62,691 nucleotides of DNA from Sphingobacteriales bacterium (GCA_016200915.1 JACQDV010000061.1:1-62691); one strand, 5' to 3'; shown: positions 43,562 to 53,135, numbered from the stretch's first letter. Program-made: numbers and translations. The notes: generated by a model from the letters alone, not told the origin.

Positions 43562-43584
43562 ATTTACACCACGAAATTTTAATA

Positions 43585-44931
43585 ATGGAATTACAAAATC
43601 TTACCGCCATTTCGCCCATTGATGGTCGTTACCGTAACCAGTTACAGTTTTTAGCTGACTATTTTTCTGAATATGCCCTTATCCGTTTCCGCATTTTTGT
43701 GGAAATTGAATATTTCATCGCCCTATCAGAAGAAAAATTCTTTGCTTTAAATACATCGCATAAAAAAACATTGCGGAGTATTTATGAACATTTCACTATT
43801 GAGAAGGCCACAGAAATAAAAAATCTTGAAAGCATAACGAATCACGATGTAAAGGCCGTTGAATATTTCGTTAAGAAAGAACTCGACTTTTTGCATTTAG
43901 ATTCATTAAAAGAATGGGTTCATTTTGGATTAACCTCGCAGGATATCAATAACACAGCAGTTCCATTATTGTGGAAAGAAGCTGTAGAAAATGAATATTA
44001 TCCATCTGTTTCCAACTTCGTACTGCAATTAAAAAAATTAGCCAAAGAATGGTCAGGTGTTTCCATGCTGGCCCGTACACATGGACAACCGGCCTCTCCT
44101 ACTTCCTTAGGTAAAGAAATAATGGTGTATGTAGAAAGATTAGAAAACCAATTAAGCAATCTTGCCCAAATTCCTTTTACTGCCAAGTTTGGCGGCGCCA
44201 CTGGAAATTTTAATGCACATGTAGTTGCTTATCCTAAAAAAGACTGGACAAAATTTGGCAATAGCTTTTTAGAAAAGAAATTAGGATTACAACGCCAGCA
44301 GTTCACTACACAAATTGAACACTACGATAATTTAGCAGCACAGTTTGATGCCATCAAACGAATCAATACCATTTTGATTGACTTTGCCCGTGATATATGG
44401 ACCTATGTTTCGATGGATTACTTTAAACAAAAGGTGAAGAAAGGCGAAGTGGGCAGCAGCGCCATGCCACATAAAGTAAACCCGATTGATTTTGAAAATG
44501 CCGAAGGTAATTTAGGTATAGCTAATGCTTTGTTTGAACATCTTTCATCGAAGCTTCCTATTTCAAGATTACAGAGAGATTTAACTGATTCAACTGTATT
44601 ACGCAATATTGGTGTTCCATTTGCTCACACCATTCTTTCTCTTAAATCCCTGGAAAAAGGATTGAATAAATTAGTATTGAACGAAATAAAAATAAAAGCT
44701 GATTTGGAAGACAACTGGGCGGTGGTAGCAGAAGCCATTCAAACTATTTTGAGAAGAGAAAATTATCCATCACCATACGAAGTGTTGAAAGACTTAACCA
44801 GGGGTGCTGCTAAAATTGATAAAACAACCATTCACAGGTTCATCTCTGGATTAAAGGTTTCTGCTGCTGTTAAAAAAGAATTGAAAGCTATTACACCGCA
44901 TAATTATACCGGCTTGGTTAGAAAGTTTTAG
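43585..44931 (+). CDS. purB: Adenylosuccinate lyase
   Basis: A 448-aa fumarase/aspartase-superfamily enzyme. LTAISPIDGRY is the PurB start, TSQDINNTAVPLLW, ARTHGQPASPTSLGKE, and the signature loop SSAMPHKVNPIDFENAEGN holds the catalytic Ser. It acts twice in purine synthesis (SAICAR and adenylosuccinate cleavage). It is divergent from mqnA with only 23 bp between starts. Confidence 0.96.
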   Translation: MELQNLTAISPIDGRYRNQLQFLADYFSEYALIRFRIFVEIEYFIALSEEKFFALNTSHKKTLRSIYEHFTIEKATEIKNLESITNHDVKAVEYFVKKELDFLHLDSLKEWVHFGLTSQDINNTAVPLLWKEAVENEYYPSVSNFVLQLKKLAKEWSGVSMLARTHGQPASPTSLGKEIMVYVERLENQLSNLAQIPFTAKFGGATGNFNAHVVAYPKKDWTKFGNSFLEKKLGLQRQQFTTQIEHYDNLAAQFDAIKRINTILIDFARDIWTYVSMDYFKQKVKKGEVGSSAMPHKVNPIDFENAEGNLGIANALFEHLSSKLPISRLQRDLTDSTVLRNIGVPFAHTILSLKSLEKGLNKLVLNEIKIKADLEDNWAVVAEAIQTILRRENYPSPYEVLKDLTRGAAKIDKTTIHRFISGLKVSAAVKKELKAITPHNYTGLVRKF

Positions 44932-45014
44932 ATTCTGAAGTTTGCAATTAATCCAACTTTTGCAGATCAATAATAATGATAAATAGTGTATATTTATGAA
45001 CCTGCATTGTATAT

Positions 45015-48000
45015 ATGAAACGAATCTTATTTACTTTACTAATACTTCAGTTATACTGTATTGCGTTTGGTCAAACAGATACTACATTTTGGTTTGCGGC
45101 ACCAGATAACGACGTTGTCAATAATCCTACATATGGACAGTACGATCGCCCAATATATTTAAGAATTAGCACGTATTCTTCCGTTGCCAATGTTACAATT
45201 TCAATACCAGCTAACTCAGGTTTTATCCCAATCACTTTATCTATTCCTGCAAACTCCACTTCTTCTATTAATTTAACACCTTCAATAAATTTAATTGAAA
45301 ATTTCAATGCAAATACGATTGAAAATAAAGGAATTTTGATTGTATCTTCTGCAAACATATCAGTATACTATGAAGTTAATAGCTCATCTTGTCAATGCAA
45401 TCCGGAATTATTTTCTTTAAAAGGAAAAAACGCATTAGGCATAGATTTTATAATTCCTTCACAAACAACATGGAGTTTAGATACCATCAGGCATCCCGAT
45501 CCCAGGGCAGCTTTTGACATTGTTGCTACTGAAAACAACACCTCAATTACGATTACTCCTTCAAAACCATTGGTAGGACGTCCGGCAAATATCCCATTCA
45601 CAATAAATTTAAACAGAGGACAAACTTTTTCGTGCCAAGGACTATATAAAAATGAAAGCAACTTATTAAATGGAAGCAAGGTTGTATCAGACAAACCAAT
45701 TTCAGTTACATCCAAAGAAGATTTGTCATTCGCTGATGGGCCATGTGCTGACCTGGCGGGAGATCAATTAATTCCTTCAAGCGTAATGGGCAAAGAGTTT
45801 GCCATAGTAAGGGGTAATTTAACGCCAAGGGACAAGGTTATCATTTCGGCCATACAAAATAATACCAATATATATTTTGATGGATCATCTACTCCAATTA
45901 CAACAATTAATGTCGGGCAGTCTTTTGAATATGATATAACCTCAACTTTATCGCTGTATATAGTGGCCGACAAAACTGTAAATGTTCTACACTATACTGG
46001 TACGGGTTGTGAGCTTGGCTCTGCGGTAATTCCAAAATTAGATTGTACAGGCTCTAATTCAGTTGCATTGGTAAGAAGTAATCCGGGAAATGCTATTTTA
46101 TTGTTAGTTACAAAAAATGGGAACCAGGGAAACTTCCTTGTAAATGGAGCCAGTGGAATTATTAGTGCATCAGATTTTTCTGTGCTTACCGGAACAGGTG
46201 GAGCATATGTATATAGCAAGAAAGATATTAGTGCTTCAATGCCTTTAAATGTTGCAACAAGAATAACAAACTCTTCTGGGACATTCCAATTAGGTTTTAT
46301 TAATTCTTATTCCGGAGGATCCATGTATGGTTATTTTTCAAATTTCAAAACGAGCAATACCAGTTTCTCTCAAACAGAAGTTTGTAAAACAGATTCCATA
46401 CAACTTACAGCATTTGGCGGCATATCCTATCAATGGTCACCATCAATTGGCTTAAACAACCCCAATATTTCAACCCCAAAAGCATCCCCACCTGCAACTA
46501 CAAATTACAAAGTTTTAATTAACACAATTGATGGATGTATAGATTCTGCGTTTGTAAAAGTTATTGTAAATAATTGCAACCCACCAATTGTAATCAACGA
46601 TTACACCCCAGTACTGGCTTTGTATCCCTGCAAAAACATTTTAACTGTTGAAAATGCTGGAGCATTTAATGTGGGTGATACCTTATTAATGATACAAATG
46701 AAAGGTGCTGTAATTGATTCATCCAATACAGCCGCATTTGGAAGTATTACTGATTATAAAAGTGCCGGTAATTATGAGTTTAATTATATAAAATCAAAAT
46801 CAGGTAACAGTATAGAGTTACTCAATACTATTAGCAGAACTTATGAAATACCTGCCGGCAAAGTTCAATTAGTTCGTGTTCCTTATTATAGTGATGTAAC
46901 ATTTAACTCCGTTCTCACCTGTTTACCATGGGATGGCAGTAAAGGTGGTATAGTGGCGTTCAACTCTTCCGGAACAGTTACGTTAAACGCTGATGTTGAC
47001 GTGAGCCAGAAGGGATTTACTGGAGGCCTTTATGAGCAACTACCTTCAGCATGTGATGCTACTGATTATTTTTATCCTCAATCTTCAACCAGCGCTGCAT
47101 TAAAAGGTGAAGGTATCGTTTCACTCAGCAACAATATGATAAGAGGCAGAGGAAAAGCTGCCAATGGTGGTGGCAGTGGAAATGATCATAACTCTGGTGG
47201 TGCCGGTGGTAGCAATGCAGGTGCTGGTGGAAATGGTGGAAAGGAATTTGGAAGTGGTTTCTGTGCCGGAATTGCGAATGGTGGTATTGGCGGTTCTCCA
47301 TTAAATTATTCAAATGCTTCTAATAAGATATTTCTTGGTGGCGGTGGTGGTGCTGGTGATATAAATGGAGTTTTTGGTGGGTTTAAAGGCGGTAATGGCG
47401 GAGGTATTGTTATTATTAATGCAAATTTAATTGCCGGAAACAATAACAATATTAAGAGTCTTGGCGAAGATGCAGCAGACTGCACTACTAATGATTGCTG
47501 GGAAAGCGGCAGTGGTGGTGGGGCTGGTGGAACTGTTCTTATTAATTCAAACTCTATTGTAACAAACATAACTGTTAATACTTCCGGAGGTAAGGGCGGA
47601 AGTTTAAGTAATACCAATGCAAATGGCTATAGTGCTCCGGGTGGCGGTGGCGGTGGTGGATTACTTTGGGTAAACAGTAATGCTTTATCCCCTGCTATTA
47701 TTTATACTTCCAATGGGGGAACCAATGGATTATTTACTGAATTAAATGAAACAGGCGGAGCCACCAATGGCAGCAACGGAAATAGTATGACAAATCTTAT
47801 TGTTCCTGTCACAATTGTTCCATTCAAGCCCAATATAGATTCAGTTCGTTTTAAGGATAGTATTTTTAATTGCTCTTCATTTGATTTTAAAGGACAAGCA
47901 TACATCAATACTAATCCAATAAATTCATGGCAATGGAATTTTGGCAACGGGGCAACAGCTTCTTCACAAAATACTTCATACTCTTACAGTACTGATGGAA

Positions 48001-49049
48001 CTTTTCCTGTAAAACTTATCATTACCGATATTAATGGGTGCAAAGACAGTACAACAAAAAATGTAATTGTTCAGAGTTTAACTGTTGATGCCGGAAACGA
48101 CACCACTATTTGTAAGAACACTGCTTACCAGCTTAATACTTCAGTTCTTAATGGCATAAGCTTTACCTGGACTCCCGTACAATACCTCAATAATAACACT
48201 ATCCAAAATCCAATTGCTACTATCAATTCATCTCAAAAGTTTTACTTTACTGCCAACAATAGTATCGGTTGCATAGCTACTGATTCTGTAACATTGGCTG
48301 TTTATCCGGATCCTCAATTCAATATCTCTCCTGATCAATCTATTTGTAAAAATGAAACCGCTCAATTAATCGCCACAGGTGGCAATACTTATCAATGGAA
48401 AAATGAAAGCTCTTTATCTGCATTAAATATTCCCAACCCATCAGCATCGCCTGCAACTACCACCACTTATGCAGTTAAAGTAACAGATCAATGTAATATT
48501 TCAGACAGTCTTTTTACAACCATTACTGTTAATGACCTTCCTGTTATCGGACTTACTAAATCAAATGATATTGATTGTTCAAATGATAAGGCTATGCTTT
48601 CAGCTACAGGTGCCACTGAATACATTTGGTCACCAGTCACTGGTCTTGATAATCCATCATCACCAAACCCGGTTTCATCACCAACCACTACAACAGAATA
48701 TACGGTAAGGGGAACAGATGCGAATGGTTGCAGTGCAGAGGGCAAAATAACAGTTGAAGTAACCACTAACAACAAATCAGGTTATAATATACCCAATGCA
48801 TTTACTCCCAATGGAGATGGAAAGAATGATTGCATTAGAGTTAAATACTGGGGGCCAACATTAGAATTTGAATTTAATATCTATACCCGCTGGGGTGAAA
48901 AAGTATTTACTTCAAAAAATACCGACTCATGCTGGGACGGAACTTACAAGGGAGTTCAACAGCCTCTTGGAGTATACGTATATTACATTAAAGCAAAAAC
49001 AGCTTGTGGAGATGTATTTAAGAAAGGTACTATTACCCTGATACGATAA
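45015..49049 (+). CDS. Large T9SS type-B sorted surface protein (IgGFc-binding-like, PKD)
   Basis: A 1344-aa exported protein. It has a signal peptide (1-20, ending AFGQ); an IgGFc-binding-like N-terminal region (about 25-430, with TFWFAAPD and a KDISASMPLNVAT-type repeat end); an Ig-like segment (about 455-520, YQWSPSIGLNNPN); a Gly/Asn-rich stretch (about 695-900); a PKD domain (about 1000-1070, WQWNFGNGATASS); two more Ig-like repeats (YQWKNESSL, YIWSPVTGLDNPS); and the gliding-motility-associated C-terminal sorting domain (about 1257-1344, IPNAFTPNGDGKND, RWGEKVF, PLGVYVYYIKA). It should be secreted by the type IX system and stay at the cell surface, probably as an adhesin. Confidence 0.93.
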   Translation: MKRILFTLLILQLYCIAFGQTDTTFWFAAPDNDVVNNPTYGQYDRPIYLRISTYSSVANVTISIPANSGFIPITLSIPANSTSSINLTPSINLIENFNANTIENKGILIVSSANISVYYEVNSSSCQCNPELFSLKGKNALGIDFIIPSQTTWSLDTIRHPDPRAAFDIVATENNTSITITPSKPLVGRPANIPFTINLNRGQTFSCQGLYKNESNLLNGSKVVSDKPISVTSKEDLSFADGPCADLAGDQLIPSSVMGKEFAIVRGNLTPRDKVIISAIQNNTNIYFDGSSTPITTINVGQSFEYDITSTLSLYIVADKTVNVLHYTGTGCELGSAVIPKLDCTGSNSVALVRSNPGNAILLLVTKNGNQGNFLVNGASGIISASDFSVLTGTGGAYVYSKKDISASMPLNVATRITNSSGTFQLGFINSYSGGSMYGYFSNFKTSNTSFSQTEVCKTDSIQLTAFGGISYQWSPSIGLNNPNISTPKASPPATTNYKVLINTIDGCIDSAFVKVIVNNCNPPIVINDYTPVLALYPCKNILTVENAGAFNVGDTLLMIQMKGAVIDSSNTAAFGSITDYKSAGNYEFNYIKSKSGNSIELLNTISRTYEIPAGKVQLVRVPYYSDVTFNSVLTCLPWDGSKGGIVAFNSSGTVTLNADVDVSQKGFTGGLYEQLPSACDATDYFYPQSSTSAALKGEGIVSLSNNMIRGRGKAANGGGSGNDHNSGGAGGSNAGAGGNGGKEFGSGFCAGIANGGIGGSPLNYSNASNKIFLGGGGGAGDINGVFGGFKGGNGGGIVIINANLIAGNNNNIKSLGEDAADCTTNDCWESGSGGGAGGTVLINSNSIVTNITVNTSGGKGGSLSNTNANGYSAPGGGGGGGLLWVNSNALSPAIIYTSNGGTNGLFTELNETGGATNGSNGNSMTNLIVPVTIVPFKPNIDSVRFKDSIFNCSSFDFKGQAYINTNPINSWQWNFGNGATASSQNTSYSYSTDGTFPVKLIITDINGCKDSTTKNVIVQSLTVDAGNDTTICKNTAYQLNTSVLNGISFTWTPVQYLNNNTIQNPIATINSSQKFYFTANNSIGCIATDSVTLAVYPDPQFNISPDQSICKNETAQLIATGGNTYQWKNESSLSALNIPNPSASPATTTTYAVKVTDQCNISDSLFTTITVNDLPVIGLTKSNDIDCSNDKAMLSATGATEYIWSPVTGLDNPSSPNPVSSPTTTTEYTVRGTDANGCSAEGKITVEVTTNNKSGYNIPNAFTPNGDGKNDCIRVKYWGPTLEFEFNIYTRWGEKVFTSKNTDSCWDGTYKGVQQPLGVYVYYIKAKTACGDVFKKGTITLIR

Positions 49050-49054
49050 CTACA

Positions 49055-49411
49055 TCAGTACAAGTACACATCTTCAAATAAAAAATATTCCGGCTGCCCT
49101 TGCTGGAAAGTGATAGCCAGTACATCATATTGTACCATCTTCCAGCCGGGATTTTGAAAAAGAAACTCCTCTCCTGCTTTCATCAGGTTTTCCAATTTTT
49201 TACGGTCAACCGATTCTTCGGGATGGCCAAATTTTGTACTGGTTCTTGTTTTTACTTCAATAAAATGAAGCTTAGCGGCTTTATGGGCTATAATATCAAT
49301 TTCATAATGAGAATGCCGCCAGTTGGTATGCAAAACAGTATAACCTTTATCCATGAAATACTGTACAGCTAAGGTTTCACCATCTTTTCCGGTTTTGTTA
49401 TGACGGGCCAT
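49055..49411 (-). CDS. yraN: YraN family (UPF0102) endonuclease-like protein
   Basis: A 118-aa protein. GKDGETLAVQYFMDKGY, then HYEIDIIAHKAAKLHFIEVKTR, with the Glu-Asp and EVK residues of a PD-(D/E)XK nuclease fold. Family knowledge: YraN proteins are predicted Holliday-junction-resolvase-like nucleases of unclear role. It is convergent with the T9SS gene (5-bp gap). Confidence 0.9.
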   Translation of the reverse strand: MARHNKTGKDGETLAVQYFMDKGYTVLHTNWRHSHYEIDIIAHKAAKLHFIEVKTRTSTKFGHPEESVDRKKLENLMKAGEEFLFQNPGWKMVQYDVLAITFQQGQPEYFLFEDVYLY

Positions 49412-49490
49412 ATTACAAATTAGGTATAATAACTATTTATTGGGCCAAAATCCTTTTCCACAGCCTGTAGAAAAGTGCTTTTACAAAAAA

Positions 49491-49520
49491 TTGAACGGAA
49501 ACTTTAATTGGCTATTTTTG
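49491..49520 (+). promoter_or_regulatory. TTG-N19-TATTTTTG promoter
   Basis: TTG at 49491-49493 and TATTTTTG at 49513-49520 match the Bacteroidetes -33/-7 promoter with ideal 19-bp spacing. The gene starts at 49541, giving a leader of about 15 nt. Confidence 0.65.
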
Positions 49521-49540
49521 CAGGCACAAACATTATTGAG

Positions 49541-50113
49541 ATGAAGTTTAATAAATCTGTTGTTTATTCTTTTTTATTGCTGGTTATTGTGGCAGCGGTT
49601 TACCGCATTTTACCAAAACCCGAAAGTTTATGGGGCTTTGCGCCTCAAATTGCGATGGCGATATTTGGAGGTTCTGTTATTAAGGATAAAAAGATGGCCT
49701 TTCTTTTACCACTTTTATCCATGTTTATTTCAGATGCGTTATTCCAACTGCTTTATGTTACTGGAATAGGCAATACTCCAGGTTTCTATTCAGGTCAATT
49801 GACAAATTATATTTTGTTTGGACTATTAACTGTGGTTGGATTCTTTATTAACCAACGTAATGTTTTACAAATTGGATTAGGTGCTGTGGCTGCTCCTGTT
49901 TTATATTTTTTAATCTCCAACTTCCAGGTGTGGATTGGTGGTGGCGGCTGGCAAAGGCCAAAAACATTTAACGGTTTAATGATATGTTATAATGATGGTT
50001 TACCTTTCTTTAAAGGAAGTTTGATCGCCACAGTGTTCTTCTCCATTGTATTGTTTGGCGGTTATTACCTCCTCACCAAAAAAGATGCAGTTGCTGCTAA
50101 AGTAAAAGCTTAA
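49541..50113 (+). CDS. DUF6580-like membrane transport protein
   Basis: With the ATG at 49541 (MKFNKSVVYSF) this is a 190-aa protein with five to six helices. GFAPQIAMAIFGGSVIKDKKMAFLLPLLSMFISDAL recalls ECF-transporter-S-like/DUF6580 proteins (longest identical run given in parts). No energising ATPase is nearby; the ligand is unknown. A strong terminator follows. Confidence 0.75.
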   Translation: MKFNKSVVYSFLLLVIVAAVYRILPKPESLWGFAPQIAMAIFGGSVIKDKKMAFLLPLLSMFISDALFQLLYVTGIGNTPGFYSGQLTNYILFGLLTVVGFFINQRNVLQIGLGAVAAPVLYFLISNFQVWIGGGGWQRPKTFNGLMICYNDGLPFFKGSLIATVFFSIVLFGGYYLLTKKDAVAAKVKA

Positions 50114-50133
50114 TAAAATTTTCTTTATAATTG

Positions 50134-50166
50134 AAAAGTCCTGCTGGTTAGCAGGACTTTTTTATT
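50134..50166 (+). terminator. Bidirectional terminator between convergent genes
   Basis: aaaagtcctgct (50134-50145) and agcaggactttt (50150-50161) are perfect 12-bp arms with loop ggtt, followed by tttattt. It lies between the convergent genes 49541-50113 and 50182-50625. Confidence 0.92.
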
Positions 50167-50181
50167 TCAAGAAAGTAATTA

Positions 50182-50625
50182 TCATAAATCCATGCGATAA
50201 AAGAAATCTGTTTCTCTTACCCATCCATTTTTTTCGTAAACAGATTGAGCAGTGGTATTATCAGCACCCGTTTGCAACAGCAACCAGCGGCTTCCTGTTT
50301 CTTTTCCAAACTGTTTTGCTTCTTCTAATAATAATTTACCAACACCATGTTTACGGGCATTGGCTGCCACATACAAATCATTCAGCAACCAGGCCCTTTT
50401 TAATCCAACTGATGAAAAGATGGGATACAATTGCATGAAGCCAACCGGTATATCATCAGCATAAGCTATAAACACTAAAGATTCATTCCTGCTCAACCGG
50501 TCTTTTAAAAAAGAAGCAGCCGAACTGATATCAGGCGGCTGCTTATAAAATTGACGGTATTCATCAAAAAGAAAAGCAATGGAATCAACTTCAGTTTCAC
50601 CAATCTTTTTAACTGTAATACTCAT
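50182..50625 (-). CDS. GNAT-family N-acetyltransferase
   Basis: A 147-aa protein. WLLNDLYVAANARKHGVGKLLLEEA carries the acetyl-CoA pyrophosphate-binding R/Q-x-x-G-x-G/A-type loop (RKHGVG), with LLLQTGADNTTAQSVYEKNGW as the C-terminal GNAT signature. The substrate is unknown. It is followed upstream by the OsmC gene, 9 bp apart on the same strand. Confidence 0.9.
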   Translation of the reverse strand: MSITVKKIGETEVDSIAFLFDEYRQFYKQPPDISSAASFLKDRLSRNESLVFIAYADDIPVGFMQLYPIFSSVGLKRAWLLNDLYVAANARKHGVGKLLLEEAKQFGKETGSRWLLLQTGADNTTAQSVYEKNGWVRETDFFYRMDL

Positions 50626-50634
50626 GTAACTTTT

Positions 50635-51045
50635 TTATGCTAATGAAGCATCCATAGTAATGGCCATATTCAATGCTTTGCTCACCGGACAATTTGCTTT
50701 CGCATCTTCTGCACAAGCCTGAAATTGTTCAGCAGTAATGCCGGGAACAGTTGCTTTCACTGATAAGTGAGAAGACGTAATAACACCCGCATCTAATGTT
50801 ACGGTGGATGTTGTTTCAATAGTATCAGCAGTAAAACCGGCAGCATTTAAAATAAAAGCCAGTTTCATTGAAAAACAACCTGAATGGGCTGCAGCAATCA
50901 GTTCTTCAGGATTAGTTCCTATTCCCTGTTCAAATCTTGACAGGTAAGAATATTGATTCTTGTTTAATACGGTGCTTTGTGTAGTTAGATTACCGTTTCC
51001 TTCTTTACCCGAGCCGTTCCATACGGCAGTAGCTGTACGCTTCAT
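50635..51045 (-). CDS. OsmC-family peroxiredoxin-like protein
   Basis: A 136-aa protein. GIGTNPEELIAAAHSGCFSMKLAFIL holds the first redox cysteine and EDAKANCPVSKALN the second, the OsmC/Ohr pair. It reduces organic or lipid hydroperoxides in the cytosol. It is probably co-transcribed with the GNAT gene and divergent from csaA. Confidence 0.92.
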   Translation of the reverse strand: MKRTATAVWNGSGKEGNGNLTTQSTVLNKNQYSYLSRFEQGIGTNPEELIAAAHSGCFSMKLAFILNAAGFTADTIETTSTVTLDAGVITSSHLSVKATVPGITAEQFQACAEDAKANCPVSKALNMAITMDASLA

Positions 51046-51097
51046 GTGTTATGATTTTAATTTTATTAAATTCGGTTTTAAAATAAGACTGCAATAT

Positions 51098-51427
51098 ATG
51101 ATAACATGGGATGATTTTGAAAAAGTTGATATGCGGGCCGGAACAATTATTGAAGTAAATGATTTTCCCAATGCCCGTAAACCGGCTTACCAGTTAACAG
51201 TTGATTTTGGTGAATTAGGATTAAAGAAATCTTCAGCTCAAATAACTCACCTGTATAAAAAAGAAGAACTGTTAGGCAAACAGGTTATTGCTGTTGTCAA
51301 TTTCCCACCTAAACAAATTGCCAATTTTTTCAGTGAATGTTTGGTGATGGGAGTTTACACCGAAAATAAAGAAGTGGTATTATTACAGCCAGATAAAAAA
51401 GTGCACAACGGTGGAAAGGTAGGCTGA
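51098..51427 (+). CDS. csaA: tRNA-binding protein CsaA
   Basis: A 109-aa protein when started at the ATG at 51098 (MITWDDFEKVDMRAGTI). The OB-fold EMAP/Trbp111 tRNA-binding domain (VDMRAGTIIEV, LGKQVIAVVNFPPKQIANF, SECLVMGVY) occupies the whole length. CsaA has been reported to have chaperone-like and tRNA-binding activity. The longer frame from 50960 overlaps OsmC on the opposite strand and is rejected. Confidence 0.92.
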   Translation: MITWDDFEKVDMRAGTIIEVNDFPNARKPAYQLTVDFGELGLKKSSAQITHLYKKEELLGKQVIAVVNFPPKQIANFFSECLVMGVYTENKEVVLLQPDKKVHNGGKVG

Positions 51428-51464
51428 TGATTGCCTTTTAAATTTTAAATCAGCAGTCATTTTA

Positions 51465-51546
51465 TCCCCTCCGTGGAGGGGCAATAGTGATTTACAATAG
51501 AGACTTCTTAATGGGGTGGGTCAGGGATGCTATAATTTGAAATGTG
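51465..51546. repeat. Diverged inverted copy of the 12273 MITE-like element
   Basis: On the plus strand it holds cccctccgtggaggggc, then aatggggtgggtcagggatg and ataatttgaaatgtgc. Read on the minus strand this matches the order catttcaaatt / acccaccccatt / cccctcc...gagggg of the 12273-12413 element. The second terminal repeat is less clear. Confidence 0.5.
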
Positions 51547-51599
51547 CCCAACTGAAACATATATTTAATGTTTTAAGTATATTCGTGCAACCCATTAAA

Positions 51600-52106
51600 A
51601 TGCAAACGCTTTTTTGCACTTACTATCATTCACCTCTTGGTATCATTCGTATTTGCAGTACGGATCGTTTTGTCAGCGAAGTACATTTCATGCGGGAAGA
51701 AGAAATTGCTCTCTCAGATATGACGCCATCACTGGTATTGCCCGATATAATTCGTGATTGTGTAGAACAGTTAATTGAATATTTCCAGGGCAAAAGAAAA
51801 AATTTTACTGTAGCTGTTTACCAGGATGGAACCGATTTTCAGCAAATTGTATGGAATGAATTATTGGGTATTTCCTTCGGCAAAACCATCAGTTACATGA
51901 CGCTTTCCAAACGCATTGGTGATCCCAAAGCCATCCGTGCTGTTGGTACTACCAATGGAAAAAATAAAATTGCGGTGATTGTTCCCTGTCACAGAGTAAT
52001 TGGTTCCAATGGTGAATTAACCGGTTACGCCGGTGGTTTATGGAGAAAGAAATGGTTATTGGAACATGAGATGAAGATTGCACATGGTGTACAAACATTG
52101 TTTTGA
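51600..52106 (+). CDS. ogt: Methylated-DNA--[protein]-cysteine S-methyltransferase
   Basis: A 168-aa protein from the ATG at 51600 (MQTLFCTYYHSPLG). The acceptor Cys130 lies in IVPCHRVIGSNG, followed by LTGYAGGLWRKKWLLEHE, the full MGMT/Ogt signature. It directly removes alkyl groups from O6-guanine and is used up in the process. A terminator follows about 55 bp after the stop. Confidence 0.95.
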   Translation: MQTLFCTYYHSPLGIIRICSTDRFVSEVHFMREEEIALSDMTPSLVLPDIIRDCVEQLIEYFQGKRKNFTVAVYQDGTDFQQIVWNELLGISFGKTISYMTLSKRIGDPKAIRAVGTTNGKNKIAVIVPCHRVIGSNGELTGYAGGLWRKKWLLEHEMKIAHGVQTLF

Positions 52107-52160
52107 TTTTCATGTTTAATAGCAAGCACATAATGTAACTTTAAATAAACAGCCATAAAA

Positions 52161-52182
52161 CCCCGGCCTGTTACAACCGGGG
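52161..52182 (-). terminator. Terminator of DUF6266 gene
   Basis: ccccgg (52161-52166) and ccgggg (52177-52182) pair around a 10-nt loop; on the minus strand the stem is followed by TTTTA. It may also stop ogt transcripts. Confidence 0.7.
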
Positions 52183-52206
52183 CTTTGCATTATTTGCACC
52201 TTACTG

Positions 52207-52842
52207 CTATGCTACTGTTAATGTGCCGGTAAATGCACTGCTGGCAATTACCTTACCATCCTCACTTATGAAGCCGATATACGTTTCTACCTGCTCACCA
52301 ATAAAAGATGATACGGCAAGGCTGCCTGCCTGTGTGCTGCGTTCCGGGCCTGTTGTGGTGTAAATACACTGGTTTTTAGCCGGACAATATACCACCAGTA
52401 TAGATTTATCCGTTGGCATAGCTTTGCCCGTACCAGCGTTATTTGTCCAGGTAAAATTTACGCCACCACCTGCAGAGCTTGCCGCAGGTGACAATGCATT
52501 GGGCAAATCGCCCCGGCTTACCAAGGCCATACTGTAATCAACCGTATAGGCAGGATAGCTACCGCTCACCGCATTGGTTAAAGTGTAACGCAGGGCGTTG
52601 TTAAAGCCCGTCATTTTAATAGCATAGTCTTTAAAACTTACTGCCAGTAAACCCGCTATTGGCTGCAGAAATTTTACCGATAATGCAAATTTTGCCTGCT
52701 GTTCCAGTTGGGGTTGCGTAAAACTGCTTCTTTTTGAAGATGACTGGCTGCGCATATAATCTATGCCCTTCCAGGTTCCGCCAATTACGGTACCTACTTT
52801 GCCGGAAAAACCGCCAAGGATACCTTTGTTAATGATTCCCAT
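52207..52842 (-). CDS. DUF6266 family protein
   Basis: A 211-aa protein. It starts MGIINKGILGGFSGKVGTVIGG, then WKGIDYMRSQSSSKRS, the conserved DUF6266 N-terminus. The rest is beta-rich (AVSGSYPAYTVDYSM, SSFIGEQVETYIGFIS). There is no classical signal peptide. Family knowledge: common in Bacteroidetes, function unknown, with a secondary phage-structural flavour in some members. It marks the left border of the accessory region. Confidence 0.85.
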   Translation of the reverse strand: MGIINKGILGGFSGKVGTVIGGTWKGIDYMRSQSSSKRSSFTQPQLEQQAKFALSVKFLQPIAGLLAVSFKDYAIKMTGFNNALRYTLTNAVSGSYPAYTVDYSMALVSRGDLPNALSPAASSAGGGVNFTWTNNAGTGKAMPTDKSILVVYCPAKNQCIYTTTGPERSTQAGSLAVSSFIGEQVETYIGFISEDGKVIASSAFTGTLTVA

Positions 52843-52971
52843 AAATTAAGTTTTTTCAGAGTTATTGATTTTATTTTGGCAACTGCTTTTATGTTACTAG
52901 TACACAGTAAAGTTGCTGCCTGTCGGTATTATTAACTATTAATATTTTGTTTTAGTATAGGCTGTCCTCAC

Positions 52972-53001
52972 CTGGCGTTAGTTGGCTTTATTTGGCGTTA
53001 A
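52972..53001. repeat. Three 10-bp direct repeats upstream of integrase
   Basis: ctggcgttag, ttggctttat and ttggcgttaa follow each other with an exact 10-bp period. The 293-bp gap 52843-53135 holds little else. Helical-period repeats next to a tyrosine integrase may be arm-type binding sites (inference). Confidence 0.4.
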
Positions 53002-53135
53002 TAGATTGTACACCCCGCTCAAATTGCAGGACAAATCAACCTACATTATTTTTCTTAAAAAATGTTTCCGTTCCTCTTTAATAGCACGACGGGAGTTTAA
53101 AACAACCTGCATTGTTAAAATTTAAATAATACGTT

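Noticed and set aside
47125-47617. Antisense frames in the T9SS gene with His-rich or Pro-rich runs
   Set aside because: They are shadows of the Gly/Asn-rich repeats on the coding strand.
50960-51097. Upstream extension of CsaA
   Set aside because: The added residues overlap OsmC on the opposite strand and do not belong to the 109-aa OB-fold family; the ATG at 51098 is standard.
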